A DNA stretch of 64,000 nt. It comes from an uncultured Muribaculaceae bacterium (lineage in GTDB: Bacteria > Bacteroidota > Bacteroidia > Bacteroidales > Muribaculaceae). The first letter of the stretch is position 1, and each line of letters opens with the position of its first letter. Of the stretch, positions 53,753 through 62,460 are shown in pieces. The notes beneath the pieces are model-generated. The model made no database searches, had not been told where the DNA came from, and was given only the letters and a program-made list of their open reading frames with translations. Made by a program: the position numbers and the translations under genes. Where the stretch lies: the NCBI GenBank assembly GCA_910579185.1, contig CAJTTG010000001.1, positions 1 through 64,000 on the forward strand, given 5' to 3'.

Positions 53753-54670
53753 ATGAAACATGAAGACTTTGATATGAATAGCGTGCAGGCCTATTGCGAC
53801 GCTTTTGGATTTGATCTCCGTCATCCACTTGTGGCAGTGGTGGATTCCCGTGATAGCTCTATGGATTCGTTTCCGGCTTCATATACTGCCCGGTGGGGGC
53901 TGTATGCTATTTTTCTGAAACAGACCAAAGGGTGTACGATCAATTATGGTCGCACGAGATATGACTACGACGACCAGTCGATGGTGTTTCTTGGTCCTGG
54001 ACAGGTCACCTCTGTTGAATTTGATGAAGCCATGGCCGATGTGGAGCGTCCGGGATTCCGTGGCATTCTGTTCCACCCCGATCTCCTGTTCCGTACTTCT
54101 CTCAGCCGGAAAATACGCCAATATACATTCTTCGGCTATCAGTCCAATGAGGCGTTGCATCTTTCCGCAGATGAGAGGGTGAATATTGAAGACTGCTTTG
54201 AACGCATCACGCGCGAGCTCCTGCATCCGGTCGATAATTTTTCAAAGGGGCTTATCGTGTCAAATATAGAACTGCTGCTCGACTATAGCATGCGCTATTA
54301 TAGCCGTCAGTTCATAGTCCGTGAGGCTGTCAATGCCGGAGTGATGGCACGTTTCGACGAACTGCTTCATGATTATCTTGATTCTCCTGCCGCCTGCGCC
54401 GAAGGCATTCCCAATGTGAAATATTTTGCAGGACGCATGTCGTTGAGCCCTAACTATTTCGGCGACCTCGTGAAACGGGAGTCGGGAATGACCGCGCAGG
54501 ATTATATCCAGTATCAGTTGCTCGACCGTGCGAAAAATCTTCTGATAAGCCAGGGTGGCAATGTAAGCCAGACCGCTTATTCGCTCGGCTTCCAGTATCC
54601 TCAGCATTTCATCCGCTTTTTCAAGAGAAAGACCGGCCAGACTCCGAAGGAATTCTTCAATGCGAATTGA
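53753..54670 (+). CDS. AraC-family transcriptional regulator
   Basis: 305 residues. An N-terminal cupin-like sensor region is followed by the two AraC helix-turn-helix units: NVKYFAGRMSLSPNYFGDLV and the C-terminal NVSQTAYSLGFQYPQHFIRF then KRKTGQTPKEF. Divergently transcribed from the decarboxylase-cupin / TonB receptor / DUF362 operon across a 128-base gap, so control of that operon is the obvious inference. Confidence 0.92.
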   Translation: MKHEDFDMNSVQAYCDAFGFDLRHPLVAVVDSRDSSMDSFPASYTARWGLYAIFLKQTKGCTINYGRTRYDYDDQSMVFLGPGQVTSVEFDEAMADVERPGFRGILFHPDLLFRTSLSRKIRQYTFFGYQSNEALHLSADERVNIEDCFERITRELLHPVDNFSKGLIVSNIELLLDYSMRYYSRQFIVREAVNAGVMARFDELLHDYLDSPAACAEGIPNVKYFAGRMSLSPNYFGDLVKRESGMTAQDYIQYQLLDRAKNLLISQGGNVSQTAYSLGFQYPQHFIRFFKRKTGQTPKEFFNAN

Positions 54671-54696
54671 TTGACTGGACTGATTTAAACTTATTG

Positions 54697-54745
54697 CAAT
54701 AAAAAAGATGTGTCAGAAATAATTTCTGACACATCTTTTTTATTG
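54697..54745. terminator. Very strong bidirectional terminator
   Basis: 24-base perfect arms (CAATAAAAAAGATGTGTCAG... and its complement) around a single base; T- and A-rich ends make it function on both strands, between the convergent AraC and TPR-lipoprotein genes. Confidence 0.9.
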
Positions 54746-54764
54746 GTATGACTTCGTGGAAGTC

Positions 54765-56438
54765 TTATTTTGCGAAGTTAGCGAATTCGAGGTCGTTCTG
54801 AGCCTTGGCAGCCAAGGTCGGATCGAGCTGGATTGCTTTCTGGAGATTGCTGTTGACCATCGACGCGTTGTTGGTGCGTGCTCCGAGAACGGCCATCAGA
54901 TAATATGTGGTGGCGTCGGGAGTGCTGATTGCGTTGAGGGTGTTTTTAGCTGAAGCGTAGTCCTTGGTCAGGATCTGAGCGAGAGCTGCATTGTTGGTCT
55001 TGCTTGCGCCGAATGCTTTGACTGCGGCTGCATTGTCGCCCTGTGAGAGGTAGTAAACACCGAGAGCGTCGCCCAGACCATCAAGGCCGGCTGCGTTGCT
55101 GAACGAGTTCTTGGCAGCTGAGAAGTCTTTGTTTACGAGAGAAACAAGACCCTGGTTCATGGCAACCTCGCTGCTGTTGGGTGCGAGCTGGGCTGCTTTC
55201 TGAAGGTTGGCAAGAGCTGAAGTGTAGTCCTTGTTGATATACTGAACTTTGCCGAGGTTGTTGTAGCCGCGGAAGTCGTTGGGATAAAGTTTAACGGCTG
55301 TCTCGTAGATCTTCTGCTTGCGAGCGTTGTCGTTGGTGAGGGTAGCGGCATAGAGAAGTTCTTCAACGCTGAGCTGTGAAGGATCAGTGTCGAAAAGTTT
55401 GTTGATCTCTTCGTCAGATTTGCCGATCACGTCGATAGAAGCTGTGATGCGGGAGTAGCGGAGCTGGGGAAGGATCTCGTCGGCGAGAACTTCAAACACG
55501 CTTGAGAGGTTGCGGATTTCGCGTTCGCGTACTTCCGGATCTTTGAACTGGCTCAGAACGCTGAGGATAAGGTCTTTGTCCTGAATGTCGCTTGCTGCCA
55601 CGAGCTTCTGGAAGCCTTCCCAGTCTTCTGCTGTGAACTGAGCGGTGAGTTCGCCGAATTCTGTGATCTTGTCTTTCTTGAGCTGCTTGTCGAGATACTG
55701 CTGAGTGTTTTTCTCGCGGTTCTCGGCCAGACGGGCGTTGAAGTCGAGCGCACCTTCGGGAGAAGCGTATGACTGGATGTTGATTTCGTTCAGAACGAGG
55801 TTGGCGTCATCTTTGGTGCCGCGGATCTTGTTCTGGAGTTCACCCATTTCTTTGGTGCCAAGCTGATTCTGACGGATGTTAGCCTGGTTGATGAGGAAGC
55901 GGATGTCAGCTGAATATTTTTCGTTGATCACGCGCTGGAATGCGTCGTTGGCAGTTGCCGGATTAACGGTACCTGCATCGGCGAGAGCTGCGGTTGCGAT
56001 AACGCCGTCGGCAACTTTCACTTTCGGAAGCGCATACTGCTTTGAACCCTGGGTCACGTTGAATGTGAGGTAGAGTTCGCTCTTCATCATCTCGGGGTTG
56101 TAGAAATAGTTTACGGGGATTGTAACCGCGCCGCCGTTGTTGTAGCTGACAACGGGTGCGTTGCCGCGTACTTTCTCGCCCTGGAGCATCATCGGTGCCG
56201 CAGCGTTTTCAGTGCTGCCGTAAACCAATACGGGGGTGATTGTTACCTGAGCGTTTTTCTTGAAGAATTTTGCAGGGATGTTGGCAGTAACGACTGCTGG
56301 CACTTCCTGTCCGACTACTTCAAGCGGATTGGGGTTTGTGGAAAAATACTCGGACTTGAACTGGCCCATTTTTCCATTACAGCTCGACATCACCAGCAGA
56401 CCGCCGGCAACAAACGAGTAAACAAGAATTTTTTTCAT
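54765..56438 (-). CDS. TPR lipoprotein with OmpA-like region
   Basis: 557 residues. Lipobox MSSC (Cys 20). Residues about 160-330 include INIQSYASPEGALDFNARLAEN, an OmpA/MotB peptidoglycan-binding-like pattern, and the C-terminal third has tetratricopeptide repeats (GYNNLGKVQYINKDYTSALANL). Probably an abundant outer-membrane lipoprotein; the very regular, G/C-ending codon use and strong terminator fit high expression. Role inferred to be envelope structure. Confidence 0.85.
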   Translation of the reverse strand: MKKILVYSFVAGGLLVMSSCNGKMGQFKSEYFSTNPNPLEVVGQEVPAVVTANIPAKFFKKNAQVTITPVLVYGSTENAAAPMMLQGEKVRGNAPVVSYNNGGAVTIPVNYFYNPEMMKSELYLTFNVTQGSKQYALPKVKVADGVIATAALADAGTVNPATANDAFQRVINEKYSADIRFLINQANIRQNQLGTKEMGELQNKIRGTKDDANLVLNEINIQSYASPEGALDFNARLAENREKNTQQYLDKQLKKDKITEFGELTAQFTAEDWEGFQKLVAASDIQDKDLILSVLSQFKDPEVREREIRNLSSVFEVLADEILPQLRYSRITASIDVIGKSDEEINKLFDTDPSQLSVEELLYAATLTNDNARKQKIYETAVKLYPNDFRGYNNLGKVQYINKDYTSALANLQKAAQLAPNSSEVAMNQGLVSLVNKDFSAAKNSFSNAAGLDGLGDALGVYYLSQGDNAAAVKAFGASKTNNAALAQILTKDYASAKNTLNAISTPDATTYYLMAVLGARTNNASMVNSNLQKAIQLDPTLAAKAQNDLEFANFAK

Positions 56439-56496
56439 AATGAATTACTATATGATTTAAAGTTGTGTCGAAACGGTGATGAATGGATATTCCTTG

Positions 56497-56504
56497 CAAA
56501 TATA
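56497..56504 (-). promoter_or_regulatory. -7 box of the TPR lipoprotein gene
   Basis: Minus-strand TATATTTG is a perfect TAnnTTTG; it implies a leader of about 55 bases. No clear -33 TTTG. Confidence 0.5.
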
Positions 56505-56577
56505 GCCCAATATTTTGAATTTTTATCTATGTTCCGGCTTTATTTTTCATAGTTGTGCCATAAAAGTTCCGATAGAC

Positions 56578-56606
56578 TTTGTTTTGCGAAAGATTTATTA
56601 TCTTTG
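56578..56606 (+). promoter_or_regulatory. Promoter of the lipid cluster
   Basis: TATCTTTG at 56599-56606, 19 bases before the ATG; TTTG at 56578-56581 is a -33 candidate with short 17-base spacing. Confidence 0.5.
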
Positions 56607-56625
56607 CGGATAAATTAAGACCAAA

Positions 56626-57333
56626 ATGAACTACGCTATTATAGCAGCCGGTGAGGGATCCCGACTTCGTAACGAGGGCGTGGCGGCGCCGAAACCGCTG
56701 GTGCCGCTTAACGGACGTCCGATGATAGGCCGGCTGATAGATATTTTCATCAAGTGCAATGCAGAGACCATCAGCGTGATTGTCAACGAACAGATGACGG
56801 AGGTGGCCGATTGGCTCAGAGCGTTGGCTCCGAAGCTACCTGTGGAGCTGAAACTCGTGGTGAAGTCCACTCCAAGTTCCATGCACAGTTTCTACGAGGT
56901 AAGCCGTCATTTCAACGGACGCAAGTTTATATTGACCACTGTCGACACTATTTTCCATGAATCGGATTTCCGTCGCTATGCCGAGGCTTTCGAGGCCGAC
57001 GATTCCGACGACGGGATGATGGCTTTGACCACGTTTATCGACGATGAGAAACCGCTCTATGTCGATGTGGATTCGGATATGAAGATCACGGCATTCTGCG
57101 ATTCGCCATTCCCAGGCGTGAAATTCATATCCGGCGGAATATACGGTCTCGACGGCAAGGCTCTTGAGGTGCTCGACCGCTGCATATCGTCGGGTGTCAG
57201 CCGGATGCGCAATTTCCAGCGTGCTTTGGTTGAATCCGGCCTGACGCTCCGGGCTTTCGATTTCGGCAAGATCATAGATGTGGATCATCAGGACGACATC
57301 GCTAAGGCCGAACAATTCATTAAACAAGATTAA
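56626..57333 (+). CDS. NTP-transferase (nucleotidyltransferase)
   Basis: 235 residues with the MobA-like/sugar-phosphate nucleotidyltransferase signature AAGEGSRLRNEG...PKPLVPLNGRPMI at the N-terminus and an acidic TTVDTIF metal site near 105. It should activate a sugar or polyol phosphate with a nucleoside triphosphate. It opens a four-gene operon with a ligase-like protein, a CDP-alcohol phosphatidyltransferase and a HAD protein. Confidence 0.87.
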   Translation: MNYAIIAAGEGSRLRNEGVAAPKPLVPLNGRPMIGRLIDIFIKCNAETISVIVNEQMTEVADWLRALAPKLPVELKLVVKSTPSSMHSFYEVSRHFNGRKFILTTVDTIFHESDFRRYAEAFEADDSDDGMMALTTFIDDEKPLYVDVDSDMKITAFCDSPFPGVKFISGGIYGLDGKALEVLDRCISSGVSRMRNFQRALVESGLTLRAFDFGKIIDVDHQDDIAKAEQFIKQD

Positions 57334-57342
57334 ACGAAAGAG

Positions 57343-58209
57343 ATGGCAAATATAAAGATAGCGGCTGTGATGAGAGCCGGAGTGTTTTCGCCCAATCATA
57401 TCGGAAACGATGCGGCCATTCTGAATGCCGTGGTGGAGCAGCTGCGCAAACGCGGTTGCGAAGTGGAGACATATTCCGAGGAACAGCTCATTTCCGGTGA
57501 GGTTTCTGAGCCGGTGATTGTAAACATGTGTCGCGAGCAGCGGTCAATAGATCTGTTGCAGCAATATGAGGACGAAGGTCGCCTCGTGATCAATTCCGGC
57601 CATGGAATTGAGAATTGCACCCGCGAGCGTATGACCCGTATCCTCATGGGACACAATATCCCTTATCCCGAATCGCTTACGGTCGACACCGACGAGGTGG
57701 TCAAGACCCGTCTTCAGAAAGCCGGATTCACCAATTGCTGGATCAAGCGTGGCGATGGTTGCGCCATGCACAAGGAGGATGTCAGCTATGTGCGCCATCC
57801 CGAGGAAGCGCAGGAAGTGCTTCAGGAATATTTCCTGCGTGGCATCAAGCGCGCGGTGATCAACAAACATCTCGTCGGCGACCTGATCAAGTTCTATGGC
57901 GTTTCCGGAACGGGATTCTTCTATTGGTTCTACCCCTACGATGAAGGCCACAGCAAATATGGCCTTGAGGCTATCAACGGCAAGAGCCAGGGTATCGAGT
58001 TCGATGAGGAACGCCTGAAGAAGATATGCCAGGACGCGTCCGACGTGCTGGATGTGAAAGTCTATGGTGGCGATTGCATAATTTCGCCCGATGGATCTAT
58101 CCGCATAATAGATTTCAACGATTGGCCCAGTTTTGCCCCATGCCGCGCTGCCGCCGCTCCACATATTGCCAAATGCATCCTCGCAGCCGTGAAGGATCGC
58201 CGTAAATAA
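57343..58209 (+). CDS. ATP-grasp-like protein
   Basis: 288 residues. N-terminal Rossmann-like half (IKIAAVMRAGVFSPNHIGND) and a C-terminal half with KRGDGCAMHKEDV, YGGDCIISPDGSIRIIDFNDWPSF, the metal-binding tail typical of ATP-grasp ligases. It may couple a carboxylate to an amine or alcohol; the substrate is unknown. Starts 9 bases after the nucleotidyltransferase. Confidence 0.72.
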   Translation: MANIKIAAVMRAGVFSPNHIGNDAAILNAVVEQLRKRGCEVETYSEEQLISGEVSEPVIVNMCREQRSIDLLQQYEDEGRLVINSGHGIENCTRERMTRILMGHNIPYPESLTVDTDEVVKTRLQKAGFTNCWIKRGDGCAMHKEDVSYVRHPEEAQEVLQEYFLRGIKRAVINKHLVGDLIKFYGVSGTGFFYWFYPYDEGHSKYGLEAINGKSQGIEFDEERLKKICQDASDVLDVKVYGGDCIISPDGSIRIIDFNDWPSFAPCRAAAAPHIAKCILAAVKDRRK

Positions 58210-58218
58210 ACCGTTCAG

Positions 58219-59175
58219 ATGAAAAATACGAAAAAAGAAACCTCATCCTCCTATCGCGACTCCTTGAAGTCGATGGACACGGAGGAACATATAGACCTTT
58301 GGTTCTACCGCCCCATAGGTTATGCTTGGGCGCGACTGGCCGCTCGTCTGGGAGTGACACCAAATGTTATCACGATCGCTTCTATATTCCTTGGGATCGG
58401 TGCCGGAGTGGCATTCTATTTCAGCGATCTTTGGGTGAATATAATCGGTATGCTGCTGCTCGTATGGGCCAATTCGTTCGACTCCGCCGACGGGCAGCTC
58501 GCGCGTATGACCGGACAATATTCCCGTCTCGGCCGAATCCTCGACGGCCTTGCCGGCGACTTCTGGTTTGTGACCATTTACGTGGCTATATGTCTGCGCG
58601 AGATCCACACCTCAGATTTCTTTATCGCCCACCATTGGGCTATCTGGGTTCTGGCTGTCGCCACCGGTCTCTGTCATGCCAAACAGGCTGCTATGGCCGA
58701 CTACTATCGCCAGTTCCACCTCTTCTTCCTCAAAGGAAAGGACGGATCTGAATTGGAGAATCTGTCCGACCTCCGTCAGAAATACGACGAGATATCATGG
58801 AAAGGCCACTTCTGGAAGAAACTGACCATGGCCACATACGTCAATTACACTAAGCAGCAGGAAGCCACCACCCCGGCCATGCAGCAGTTGCGCCGTCAGC
58901 TGCGTCAGCGTTTCTCTTCCGGGGTCATTCCACAGCGTTTCCGCGACGATTTCCGCCGTATGAGCCTGCCGTTGATGAAGTTCACTAACATCCTGTCGTT
59001 CAACTGGCGTGTGATTGTCCTGTTCATCTCGCTTTTCCTGCGTATGCCGTGGATATATTTTGTGTTTGAATTCACAGTGTTGAATGCGCTGATGATCTAT
59101 ATGGTGACGCGCCACGAATCGATCTGTCGCGAAATGATCAAGCGTCTTGACCAAGGATATTATGACAAAGATTAA
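58219..59175 (+). CDS. CDP-alcohol phosphatidyltransferase family enzyme
   Basis: 318 residues with about six transmembrane helices. The catalytic motif D-G-x2-A-R-x8-G-x3-D-x3-D is complete in SADGQLARMTGQYSRLGRIL plus DGLAGDFW. It transfers an alcohol onto a CDP-activated lipid (or a lipid headgroup from CDP-alcohol). The additional soluble C-terminal 100 residues are not typical of the smallest members. Overlaps the HAD gene by 14 bases. Confidence 0.9.
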   Translation: MKNTKKETSSSYRDSLKSMDTEEHIDLWFYRPIGYAWARLAARLGVTPNVITIASIFLGIGAGVAFYFSDLWVNIIGMLLLVWANSFDSADGQLARMTGQYSRLGRILDGLAGDFWFVTIYVAICLREIHTSDFFIAHHWAIWVLAVATGLCHAKQAAMADYYRQFHLFFLKGKDGSELENLSDLRQKYDEISWKGHFWKKLTMATYVNYTKQQEATTPAMQQLRRQLRQRFSSGVIPQRFRDDFRRMSLPLMKFTNILSFNWRVIVLFISLFLRMPWIYFVFEFTVLNALMIYMVTRHESICREMIKRLDQGYYDKD

Positions 59176-59869
59176 AGGTATTATTTTCGACTATGGCGGC
59201 ACGATCGACAGCCATGGCGACCATTGGAGCGAAGTGATCTACGACGGCTATATCGATGCTGGACTCTCTGTCGACAAAGCTGTTTTCCGCGATGCCTATG
59301 TATACGCTGAGCGTGCGTTGGCAAAGACGCGCTATATCCTTCCGCAGCATAATTTCCTTGATCTTCTCCGGATCAAGATGGATCTTGAACTTGGCTGGCT
59401 TGCCGATCAGGGAATTGTGGCGCGTGATGCCGTGTCTGGCTATGCGGAGCGAATTTCTCGGTATTGTTATGATCGGGCACGTGCTGCATGCGATGAGGCG
59501 CGCCCTGTTATCGAACAGTTGTCATCGCGCTATCCTCTGATGCTCGTATCCAATTTCTATGGTAATGTCGAGACAGTGATCCGCGACATGGGATTGCGTC
59601 AATATTTCAATGGCGTAATAGAAAGTGCCGTGGTTGGAGTCCGCAAGCCCGATCCGCGCATATTCATGCTCGGCGTTGTTGCCCTTGGGCTGAAGCCCGA
59701 GGAAGTGCTTGTGGTAGGCGACAGTTTCCGCAAGGATATTGAGCCGGCATTGTCGATCGGCTGCCACGTGGCATGGATAAAAGGCAAGGGCTGGACACCC
59801 GAAGAGGACGCGCAGACCCACCCCTCCATAATCTCATCCCTCTCCGATCTGCTTCCCCTGCTCAACTGA
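59162..59869 (+). CDS. HAD-superfamily phosphatase-like protein
   Basis: About 235 residues from the ATG at 59162, which overlaps the upstream gene; a TTG at 59147 is less likely. Motif I reads FDYGGT, so the nucleophile Asp is kept but the second Asp (DxD) is Gly; motifs II (VSNFYG), III (the Lys in VGVRKPDP) and IV (VGDSFRKDIEPA) are present. It could dephosphorylate the product of the lipid pathway, but the altered motif I lowers certainty. Confidence 0.85.
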   Translation: MTKIKGIIFDYGGTIDSHGDHWSEVIYDGYIDAGLSVDKAVFRDAYVYAERALAKTRYILPQHNFLDLLRIKMDLELGWLADQGIVARDAVSGYAERISRYCYDRARAACDEARPVIEQLSSRYPLMLVSNFYGNVETVIRDMGLRQYFNGVIESAVVGVRKPDPRIFMLGVVALGLKPEEVLVVGDSFRKDIEPALSIGCHVAWIKGKGWTPEEDAQTHPSIISSLSDLLPLLN

Positions 59870-59902
59870 TCCCCGGCGGTCGGCTTTGCTCTCACCTCTT
59901 TT

Positions 59903-60610
59903 TTAATATAAGTATTGATTTTGTACAACATCTGATATCTTGTTGTATTTGGTGAAGAATGGGACTATATACTTCGTTAAGTCTTGTTCCAGATCTTCCC
60001 AAAGTTCATCAATAGATGTCTTTGCGTTGATGCTATACCATTTATCTTTAGACTCTGGTAATAATTCGCCAATTCTGTATCTTACTGCACATTCATATTC
60101 TTTTGGAAAATTAGGTATTACTCCTGTATGTTTGAAGTCTAAATGTTGCAACCAAAAATCACCGGTGAATATGCCTACGTTCAAAGTGAATCTTATTTGC
60201 TCTGAATCGTTCCATCTATTGTTTTGGATATTTACGCAATATCCAATATCACCATTCCTCTTAAAGAAATGATTTCCTCTTATACGGAAGCCTTCTGCTT
60301 GTAGAAAACATTTAATTTCATAGAACAGATAGGATCTTTTTTCTTTTGCAGTTTGTTTAGTCCTCTCGCTGCAAAAGAGACCACAGATGGGTATAAGCAA
60401 AAACAGTAATCCGGCAAAAACAGGTGTATGCCATGTGATTGACGCTTTGACTGGATTTGTGTATCGTGGCCACATATATCCGGAAGATGCTCCGCCATTT
60501 ATGAACATGAAAATCCCTATGCCAAGTAAAACGACAGCACAGATAAGCATAATAATCATGCCGTGTCGCAAGAATCGTTCTTTAGGTAGGTGTATTGGTT
60601 TAAGTTGCAT
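59903..60610 (-). CDS. Membrane protein with DUF4304-like domain
   Basis: 235 residues: two N-terminal membrane helices (about 17-37 and 63-80), then a cytoplasmic domain with FLQAEGFRIRGNHFFKRN, YCVNIQNNRWN and FTLNVGIFTGDF, resembling DUF4304. Function unknown. It follows the TonB/carboxypeptidase-like genes on the same strand and is A+T-rich compared with them. Confidence 0.7.
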   Translation of the reverse strand: MQLKPIHLPKERFLRHGMIIMLICAVVLLGIGIFMFINGGASSGYMWPRYTNPVKASITWHTPVFAGLLFLLIPICGLFCSERTKQTAKEKRSYLFYEIKCFLQAEGFRIRGNHFFKRNGDIGYCVNIQNNRWNDSEQIRFTLNVGIFTGDFWLQHLDFKHTGVIPNFPKEYECAVRYRIGELLPESKDKWYSINAKTSIDELWEDLEQDLTKYIVPFFTKYNKISDVVQNQYLY

Positions 60611-60639
60611 AACTTTCTTGTGTTATCATGTCGGCATAA

Positions 60640-61587
60640 TCATGTCGTTTTTTTCTTATTGTGTTTGAATTTGATGGTTTTCTTTGTGTTGCGTTTGGGA
60701 TATTTGACTTTGATTGTTTTAGGGTTGTCGTAACCATCGACCTCTATACGCAATACGGCTTCTTTCAGCGGCTTGCCGTTGTCATCTTGGAATTCATAAT
60801 TCTCATTCCAGTAGATCCGGAACAATCCTTCTTCCTCAATCCATAATGGGTAAATATATTCAGAATCTTCCTCGCCATCTTCATCAATATATATCCGTTC
60901 TATCGTGACAGCTTCATATGGGAATGGCTTCTTATTTTCATCAATAATATGCAGATCAAGCATATTCTCATTGTCAATAATGACGGATTGCACACCACCC
61001 AATACGACGACATCTCCCAGTAGAGCTGTAGCGCTATGAAGCATTATCTCCAATGGTGTGTTATCAGAAATAATTACGCTCTGGTTTGTGTATCCGACAT
61101 ACGTTATTTCCAAAGAGTCGCCTACGCAAGCCTCTATTTGAAATTTGCCATCAATATCCGTAGAGGTTCTGATTCCTGTCCGTGGGTTTATAATTACAGC
61201 TCCAATCATCGGATCTCTTGATATGGTGCCGTCTTGTAACGTATCACCATCAAGGACAACTCCTTTGACTATAATAGAATCAGCTATCGCCTGAGTTGCT
61301 AATCTTTTCGTCAAAGAGGTTTCGGGAGTCTGGGATTGCACGGCAATAGGTGCGAGCATGGCGATGGCTCCGGCCGATATTCCGGCAACTGCAATGGCTT
61401 TTCCCATAAGTTGACGTTTGCGTAGTTGCTGTCCCAGATATTGCACTTCGGCCTCACATTTGGGGCACGTTCCGAGGCAGTCTCCCTTGTAACGACACTC
61501 CGATGTTACAAACTCAATGTCGTTCGCCTCGGCTATCTGCCGGCGAATCTCTTTCAATATCTTGCAGGTCTGTTTTCCTCGTGCCAT
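60640..61587 (-). CDS. Cys-rich N-terminal module fused to a carboxypeptidase-regulatory-like protein
   Basis: 315 residues. Residues 1-70 form a Cys-rich helical module: C8 and the cluster C31-x5-C37-x3-C41-x2-C44 (ECRYKGDCLGTCPKCEAE), then a membrane helix (VAGISAGAIAMLAPIAVQS). The periplasmic part has a CarboxypepD_reg-like beta-sandwich (GAVIINPRTGIRTSTDIDGK) and an acidic region ending in KKTIKFKHNKKK. The N-terminal module is 218 bases nearly identical to the next gene, a recent duplication. Confidence 0.75.
   Translation of the reverse strand: MARGKQTCKILKEIRRQIAEANDIEFVTSECRYKGDCLGTCPKCEAEVQYLGQQLRKRQLMGKAIAVAGISAGAIAMLAPIAVQSQTPETSLTKRLATQAIADSIIVKGVVLDGDTLQDGTISRDPMIGAVIINPRTGIRTSTDIDGKFQIEACVGDSLEITYVGYTNQSVIISDNTPLEIMLHSATALLGDVVVLGGVQSVIIDNENMLDLHIIDENKKPFPYEAVTIERIYIDEDGEEDSEYIYPLWIEEEGLFRIYWNENYEFQDDNGKPLKEAVLRIEVDGYDNPKTIKVKYPKRNTKKTIKFKHNKKKTT
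61370..61587 (-). repeat. 218-bp duplicated N-terminal module, copy A
   Basis: Direct repeat of 62241-62458; only 7 mismatches in 218 positions by eye, all within the shared coding frame. Identity stops abruptly after the membrane helix, so only this module was duplicated or exchanged. Confidence 0.95.
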
Positions 61588-61594
61588 AGCTCAA

Positions 61595-62458
61595 TCAGGG
61601 GTTGTCGGTGTTTTCACTGCGTAATACTATTGGGATCGCAGTCCACACATTTGCAGGTACACCATTTTGCTCTCCCGGTTTAAATTTGGGGAATAGGTTT
61701 ACAATACGGAGAATCTCTTGATTGAAAGACTCTGAAAAGTCACTTTTTGCGATCTCAGGATTGCGTACATGCCCGGTGCTGTCAACTAAAAATTGTACAA
61801 TTGCTTTGCCTTGAATAATTTCACACGAAGAAGGATATTTTAAATTCTCTACTATGAACTGATACATAGCTTCTGACCCTCCGGGAAATTCAGGTTGTGT
61901 TTCTGCAACTTCTCCAACAACAGCGTATGTTTTTTGCTCTTTATCTTTTTTAGTTGATGCAGACTCTTCTATTTGATTGAAAGTGGCCGGGCATTTTACA
62001 GTTTTAATGCCTGTTGATTCTTGTTCTTGGTTTGTAGATGAGATTGGGTCTTTATCTGCCCTAGTGACATTCTTGGCCGCTTCTCTAATTGAGTCAACAA
62101 CTTCTTCTGCCGGTAATTCTCCTTCAACGACCCATTCAAAGTCGTCCTCAAGTACTTCGGTCGGCTCGCCAAGCAATGTCCCGTCCTCAAATCCCGATTG
62201 CGGTTTGTCGGAATTACCGCAGCCTGAAAAAGCGATCATTCCGGCCGATATTCCGGCAACTGCAATGGCTTTTCCCATAAGTTGACGTTTGCGTAGTTGC
62301 TGTTCCAGATATTGCACTTCGGCCTCACATTTGGGGCATGTTCCGAGGCAGTCTCCCTTGTAACGACACTCAGATGTTACAAACTCAATGTCGTTCGCCT
62401 TGGCTATCTGCCGGCGAATATCCTTCAATATCTTGCAGGTCTGCTTTCCTCGTGCCAT
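61595..62458 (-). CDS. Cys-rich N-terminal module fused to a TonB C-terminal domain
   Basis: 287 residues. Same N-terminal Cys module and membrane helix as the neighbour; the periplasmic end is a TonB C-terminal domain (FPGGSEAMYQFIVENLKYP and GKAIVQFLVDSTGHVRNPEI), which normally contacts outer-membrane receptors. No proline-rich linker. It is 2 bases from the radical-SAM gene. The cytoplasmic Cys cluster could bind zinc or an iron-sulfur cluster and transmit redox information to a TonB-type function. Confidence 0.78.
   Translation of the reverse strand: MARGKQTCKILKDIRRQIAKANDIEFVTSECRYKGDCLGTCPKCEAEVQYLEQQLRKRQLMGKAIAVAGISAGMIAFSGCGNSDKPQSGFEDGTLLGEPTEVLEDDFEWVVEGELPAEEVVDSIREAAKNVTRADKDPISSTNQEQESTGIKTVKCPATFNQIEESASTKKDKEQKTYAVVGEVAETQPEFPGGSEAMYQFIVENLKYPSSCEIIQGKAIVQFLVDSTGHVRNPEIAKSDFSESFNQEILRIVNLFPKFKPGEQNGVPANVWTAIPIVLRSENTDNP
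62241..62458 (-). repeat. 218-bp duplicated N-terminal module, copy B
   Basis: Pairs with copy A at 61370-61587 (7 mismatches). Together they show module swapping in front of two different periplasmic domains. Confidence 0.95.
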
Positions 62459-62460
62459 AG

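Noticed and set aside
55157..55753. Ser/Thr-rich and Arg-rich frames in other phases of the TPR lipoprotein gene.
   Set aside because: Low-complexity shadows produced by the biased codons of the real gene.
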